The notes below the pieces were generated by a model. That model was given only the letters and a program-made list of their open reading frames with translations. It ran no database searches and was not told the DNA's origin. A program made the translations under genes and the position numbers. This document shows positions 60,718 through 64,000 of a stretch of 64,000 bases of DNA, in pieces. Origin of the DNA: Aureococcus anophagefferens (Eukaryota; Sar; Pelagophyceae; Pelagomonadales; Pelagomonadaceae). Position 1 is the first letter of the stretch; every line of letters begins with the position of its first letter. The stretch covers positions 894,530 to 958,529 of the forward strand of contig NW_008705571.1 in NCBI RefSeq assembly GCF_000186865.1. Reading direction: 5' to 3'.

Positions 60718-61815
60718 ATGCTCAGAGCCGCGCTACAACTCCTCACCATTTGGATCGCGCGGACGCAGGGCCGGACCGCGCAGAGGCGCCTCAAGGCGAG
60801 CGGTCGCATGGCGGCCCTGCGCGGCAAGATCAACGAGAAGGAGCGCGACGGCCGGCCCGCGGCGGAGCTCGCGCGCCTCACGCACGCGCTGTGGGGCCTG
60901 GACCACTATCCGTCGTACCTGAAGCGCTGGCGCGACGGCGACATCGCGGAGCTCGAGGACCAGCTCGAGCGGACGCTCGCGACCGTCAGGGCGGCGCGCC
61001 GGGCGAACAAAGAGGAGGCCGCGGGCGTCGTCGAAACGGAAAAGCTCCGCGAGCTCCGGGATCCGGCGAACTGGCGCGTCGGCGACGTCGTCGCGCCGCG
61101 GCTCGCCAAGGTCCTGGGCTGGGACGCGTGTCCGTCGATGGCCGACGCGCTCGCGGCGCCGCGAAAAGCCGCGCCCGCGCGCGGCGTCCTCGCGCTCCTC
61201 GACGAGGTCGTCGATGATGTGTATAGCATCGATGTACTTACACCGGCCTTCTGCGAGCGGCTCCTGGAGGCCGTCGACGGCGCGCGGTCCGACGACGGCG
61301 AGCCCTTGCCGCGCGCGAACCTCGACGTCGTCGGCTGCTCGTGGCTCGGCGACGTGTTGCTGGCCGTGGGCGCCCAGGTCCAGGCCGCGGCGCACCCGGC
61401 GGAGACGCTGGGCGGCGCGCTGGACTGGCGCCACGCCTACGTGCTAAAGTACGAGCCGACGGGGCGCGACTCGCTCGTGCACCACACGGACGACTCGGAG
61501 ATCACGGTGAACATCTGCCTCGGCCGCGACTTCGCGGGCGGCGACCTGCTCCTCGGCGGCGTCCGCGGCGCGCCGGACGAGACGAGCGCCCGCGTCGACC
61601 GCGTCGCGCCGAAACGCGGCGTCGCGACGGTGCACCTCGGCCGCCACCTCCACGCGGTCGACACGGTCACGCGCGGCGAGCGCCGCGTGCTCATCTGCTG
61701 GTGCCGGTCGCTGTCCGGCGCCCGGTCGTCCGTCTGCCCCTGCTGCTGGATGAACCGCCGCGCGGGCGGCGCGTCCGCCGGGGACTGCATCTGCGGGCCC
61801 GCGTGGAACTCGTAA
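60718..61815 (+). CDS. 2-oxoglutarate-Fe(II) dioxygenase
   Basis: 365 residues from ATG 60718; ATG 60808 is an alternative that removes an atypical basic start. About 20-150 is helical (RLTHALWGLDHYPSYLKRWR). The oxygenase domain has HAYVLKYEPTGRDSLVHHTD, then DSEITVNICLGRDFAGGDLL, and HLGRHLHAVDTVTRGERRVL. These supply the H-x-D, distal His and Arg that bind iron and 2OG in the prolyl-4-hydroxylase/OGFOD2-like group. The C-terminus is Cys-rich (CPCCWMNRRAGG, CICGPAWNS), possibly a zinc-binding knuckle. The substrate may be a protein side chain; not known. Confidence 0.8.
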   Translation: MLRAALQLLTIWIARTQGRTAQRRLKASGRMAALRGKINEKERDGRPAAELARLTHALWGLDHYPSYLKRWRDGDIAELEDQLERTLATVRAARRANKEEAAGVVETEKLRELRDPANWRVGDVVAPRLAKVLGWDACPSMADALAAPRKAAPARGVLALLDEVVDDVYSIDVLTPAFCERLLEAVDGARSDDGEPLPRANLDVVGCSWLGDVLLAVGAQVQAAAHPAETLGGALDWRHAYVLKYEPTGRDSLVHHTDDSEITVNICLGRDFAGGDLLLGGVRGAPDETSARVDRVAPKRGVATVHLGRHLHAVDTVTRGERRVLICWCRSLSGARSSVCPCCWMNRRAGGASAGDCICGPAWNS

Positions 61816-62039
61816 CCGCCGCTTTGTGTGTGTCGTCCGTGCTCCTCGGGCGCGTGCTCTGCGCCTCGGACGCGTCCGTCGGCGTGTCCCACACAGGCAT
61901 GCCGACGCACTTTCCGACGCGTCCGCAAAACTGCACGGTCGGCTGATAAAATCAATATCATTGCAGTCCTAGCGCGCATCTGCGAGGTGGGGCTGCTCCG
62001 TCGTCGTCGGCGCCGGCGCCGCGCCGCCGGAGACCGAGC

Positions 62040-63695
62040 ATGGTGCTCCATGCGGACCACCACTACGGCAGCGCCATCGGCCAGAAGCCATCGCTCATGT
62101 CGAGCGTGTCGGCGACGACCTGGGACAGCACGAACGACCGGTCGCTCAGCACCAAGTCGACGAAGAGCACGAAGACCCGGAAGAGCGCCGCGAAGGGCTC
62201 CGGGGCCCGCAAGTCGCCCTTCAAGACGAGCCGCGCGGAGGCGCAGCGCGAGCGCGAGAAGAGCGTCCGGGTCTTCCGCTACGGCACGCCCCCGAAGAAC
62301 ATCTACGCGAAGAACGACGGCGAGCGCGTGACGCAGCGCGAGTGGGACACGCTCAACGACACCGTGCGGCGCCAGCTCCGCGAGGTCGCCTACCAGGAGC
62401 GCGAGGAGCAGGTCATGGCGACGGCGCGCCTGTCCGTCCCCGGGCGCTCCTTCGCGCCCGTGAACCCGCTCAAGGAGCGGCCCGAGGACTTCGAGGCGCT
62501 CGTGTCCATCACGGAGGAGAGCGACTACCGCATGTGGAACAAGAACGAGGGCTGGGAGCGGCTGCGGGCGACGCGGGGGCCCACGGGCAACTGCAGCGGC
62601 TGCCACGGCGTCATCACGCGCGTCCGCAAGCCCTTGTTTACGCCCGAGATGATGGAGAAGATCATCAACAAGGCGAAGAAGCAGAAGAGCACGGGCGGGC
62701 TGCTGGCCATGGGCCGCGGCGAGGACACGGACAAGCTCGTGGAGCAGGAGCTGAAGCAGATGGACAGCATGCTCGGCCGGTCGACGATCGGCCAGCGGCT
62801 CGCGCGGGAGAAGCTCGCGTCCAAGGTCGAGGAGGAGCGCCGCGTGCTGCTGGAGAAGGAGTGCGAGCGGCGGTCCCAGCCCTACATCGCCGTCACGGAG
62901 CTCTACCTGCCGGGGAACAACCTGGGCCGCTGCGGCGCGTTCCCGTCGTTCTCCGTGAGCCTGCTGTCGCAGCTCGTCACGCTCGTCATGTCGGACAACC
63001 ACTTCTCCGCGCGGCTCGAGGACGTGATGATGATGCCCATGCCGACGCTCGAGGTGCTGGACCTGACGGGCAACCGGTTCTCGGGGCCGCTGCCGACGGC
63101 GCTCGGCGGGTTCCGGAATCTGGCGTCGATCAAGCTCGGGCGGAACCGACTGAGCGGGCCTATCCCGGGCGCGTGGGGCAAGCTCGAGCGGCTCGACTTC
63201 ATCGACCTCCACAACAACAAGGTCACGGGCGAGGTGCTGCCGCGGGAGCTCATCGAGGGCGCGAAGAACTTCCGCGAGATCCGCGCGGGCGGCAACCTGC
63301 TGGACCGCTTCGAGGTGCCCATGCCCTGCAAGCTGCGGCGCGTGGACCTGTTCAACAACAAGCTCTCGGGCGAGATCTCCGACACGGTGCGCTGGGCGCC
63401 GCTGACCCATCTGAACCTCGTGCAGAACGCGCTCGTCGGCGACATCCCCATCTCGAGCCTGAGCCAGCTGCCGCTCGTCGAGGTCTACCTGAACCACAAC
63501 AACTTCAGCGACCCCAAGGTCCAGGGCGCGCGGCTCCAGGCGAACCTGCCCAACTGCCGCATCTCCGTCGACGACTACGGCTTCTCCGGCTCGCCGAGCC
63601 GCGGCGCGGCCGTGCCCCTCTACGACCGCGTCTCCGTCGACGACTACTCCGCGCCGGGCGGCTCGCCGGACCCGCGGCCGGACTCGCCGGGGTAA
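62040..63695 (+). CDS. Leucine-rich-repeat protein
   Basis: 551 residues. Residues 1-60 are Ser/Thr/Lys-rich. About 80-290 is charged and helical (VRRQLREVAYQEREEQVMAT), with a lone Cys-x-x-Cys (NCSGCHGV). About 290-500 has plant-type LRRs: VTELYLPGNNLGRCGAFPSF, LEVLDLTGNRFSGPLPTALG, LASIKLGRNRLSGPIPGAWG, LDFIDLHNNKVTG. The LxxNxLSGPIP pattern is the plant-specific class. No signal peptide, kinase or membrane helix, so an intracellular scaffold is likely. Its stop TAA is at the first base of a 29-bp tandem repeat. Confidence 0.85.
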   Translation: MVLHADHHYGSAIGQKPSLMSSVSATTWDSTNDRSLSTKSTKSTKTRKSAAKGSGARKSPFKTSRAEAQREREKSVRVFRYGTPPKNIYAKNDGERVTQREWDTLNDTVRRQLREVAYQEREEQVMATARLSVPGRSFAPVNPLKERPEDFEALVSITEESDYRMWNKNEGWERLRATRGPTGNCSGCHGVITRVRKPLFTPEMMEKIINKAKKQKSTGGLLAMGRGEDTDKLVEQELKQMDSMLGRSTIGQRLAREKLASKVEEERRVLLEKECERRSQPYIAVTELYLPGNNLGRCGAFPSFSVSLLSQLVTLVMSDNHFSARLEDVMMMPMPTLEVLDLTGNRFSGPLPTALGGFRNLASIKLGRNRLSGPIPGAWGKLERLDFIDLHNNKVTGEVLPRELIEGAKNFREIRAGGNLLDRFEVPMPCKLRRVDLFNNKLSGEISDTVRWAPLTHLNLVQNALVGDIPISSLSQLPLVEVYLNHNNFSDPKVQGARLQANLPNCRISVDDYGFSGSPSRGAAVPLYDRVSVDDYSAPGGSPDPRPDSPG

Positions 63696-63780
63696 GTCCG
63701 TGTTCGCCGCTCCCGATGAGGAAAGTCCGTGTTAGCCGCTCCCGAAGAGGAAAGTCCGTGTTAGCCGCTCCCGAAGAGGA
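63694..63780. repeat. 29-bp tandem repeat, three units, across stop codons
   Basis: Units 63694-63722, 63723-63751 and 63752-63780 (AAGTCCGTGTT[C/A]GCCGCTC core). The first overlaps the LRR stop codon; the last contains the stop codon (tta at 63761) and final codons of the convergent partial gene. Confidence 0.95.
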
Positions 63781-64000
63781 CGTCCTCGACGTCCCGCGCC
63801 TCGAGGAGCGCCGCGTACTTGGTGCCCTGGAGCTCGTCCGCCGCCAGGCCCCGGAGCTCGGCCGTGACCGCGTGCGCCGCGGCGGTCCGTCGGCTCACGT
63901 CCTCCTCCGGCGCGGCCGCCCGGTACGCGACGGCCTCGATGGCGTGCTCGGCGTCCTCGTCGACCTCGAGCACGTACTCGCCGGCCGTGACATCCCTGAA
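63761..64000 (-). CDS. C-terminal end of a gene, partial
   Basis: 79 codons open from the right edge to TAA at 63761, reading FRDVTAGEYVLEVDEDAEHA, then EEDVSRRTAAAHAVTAELRG and ending EDVLFGSG. It is charged and helical, with no recognisable domain. The start is outside the window. The last codons are copied in the flanking 29-bp repeats, so the stop position may have moved. Confidence 0.6.
   Translation of the reverse strand, partial: FRDVTAGEYVLEVDEDAEHAIEAVAYRAAAPEEDVSRRTAAAHAVTAELRGLAADELQGTKYAALLEARDVEDVLFGSG

Noticed and set aside
1..64000. tRNA genes, operons, ribosome binding sites, prophage or CRISPR
   Set aside because: Gene content and introns are eukaryotic. No cloverleaf candidates with convincing A and B boxes were noticed by eye, but a tRNA scan was not run.

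Overview
The window looks like nuclear DNA of a photosynthetic stramenopile, most probably a pelagophyte close to Aureococcus anophagefferens. The support is: a fucoxanthin-chlorophyll protein with an ASAFVGP-type bipartite plastid presequence (41803-42477); other plastid proteins with similar N-termini; very high GC and strongly C/G-ending codons; spliceosomal and cell-cycle genes (SF3B1, PRP38, ORC1, CDC23); and short introns that look like introner elements. The species assignment is inference; the eukaryotic algal nature is well supported.

Layout. Genes are packed tightly and mostly alternate in orientation, with head-to-head pairs sharing promoters of about 60-500 bp and tail-to-tail pairs separated by 5-80 bp. 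From left to right: formin-like N-terminus (partial), PsbP-like lumen protein, W-repeat hypothetical protein, a sulfotransferase-ankyrin-JmjC fusion, PEBP, an LNR/OB-fold membrane protein, a small ORF, sulfatase, NRAMP, ORC1, PRP38, a repeat-rich membrane protein, an MBD/Tudor-like protein, a Na+/H+ exchanger, an NAD(P)-binding reductase-like protein, an 18S rDNA fragment, a membrane alpha/beta hydrolase, a helix-hairpin-helix protein, a secreted protein, and a small membrane protein. Next come a tandem duplication carrying two F-box genes (one with a MYB domain), a secreted kinase-fold protein, a plastid protein, an FCP light-harvesting protein, a C2 protein, a PH protein, a small split gene, a plastid helical-repeat (RAP/OPR-like) protein and a PARP-SUMO-SUMO fusion. 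The right end holds a ubiquitin-like protein, two small unknowns, SF3B1, an ankyrin protein, CDC23/APC8, a 2OG-Fe(II) oxygenase, an LRR protein and a partial gene.

The main observation is a set of nine short introns (56-202 nt) whose removal restores conserved protein motifs. Most are flanked by an 8-bp target duplication. The 5' splice site is the first two bases (GC or GT) of the upstream copy of that duplication, and the 3' splice site is the AG at the end of the element. The SF3B1 copy is the clearest, with 16-bp perfect terminal inverted repeats and a perfect 8-bp duplication. The copies in the reductase, CDC23 and ORC1 genes are sequence relatives of one another. Introner elements of this kind are known from Aureococcus and Micromonas; here they sit inside spliceosome, replication-origin, anaphase-promoting-complex and metal-transport genes.

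Other notable items are two unusual domain fusions (sulfotransferase-ankyrin-JmjC and PARP-SUMO-SUMO), a 1.3-kb tandem duplication with readable breakpoints, a hairpin-type mobile element, and short tandem duplications that span stop codons between convergent genes. No operons, CRISPR arrays, tRNAs or viral genes were recognised.
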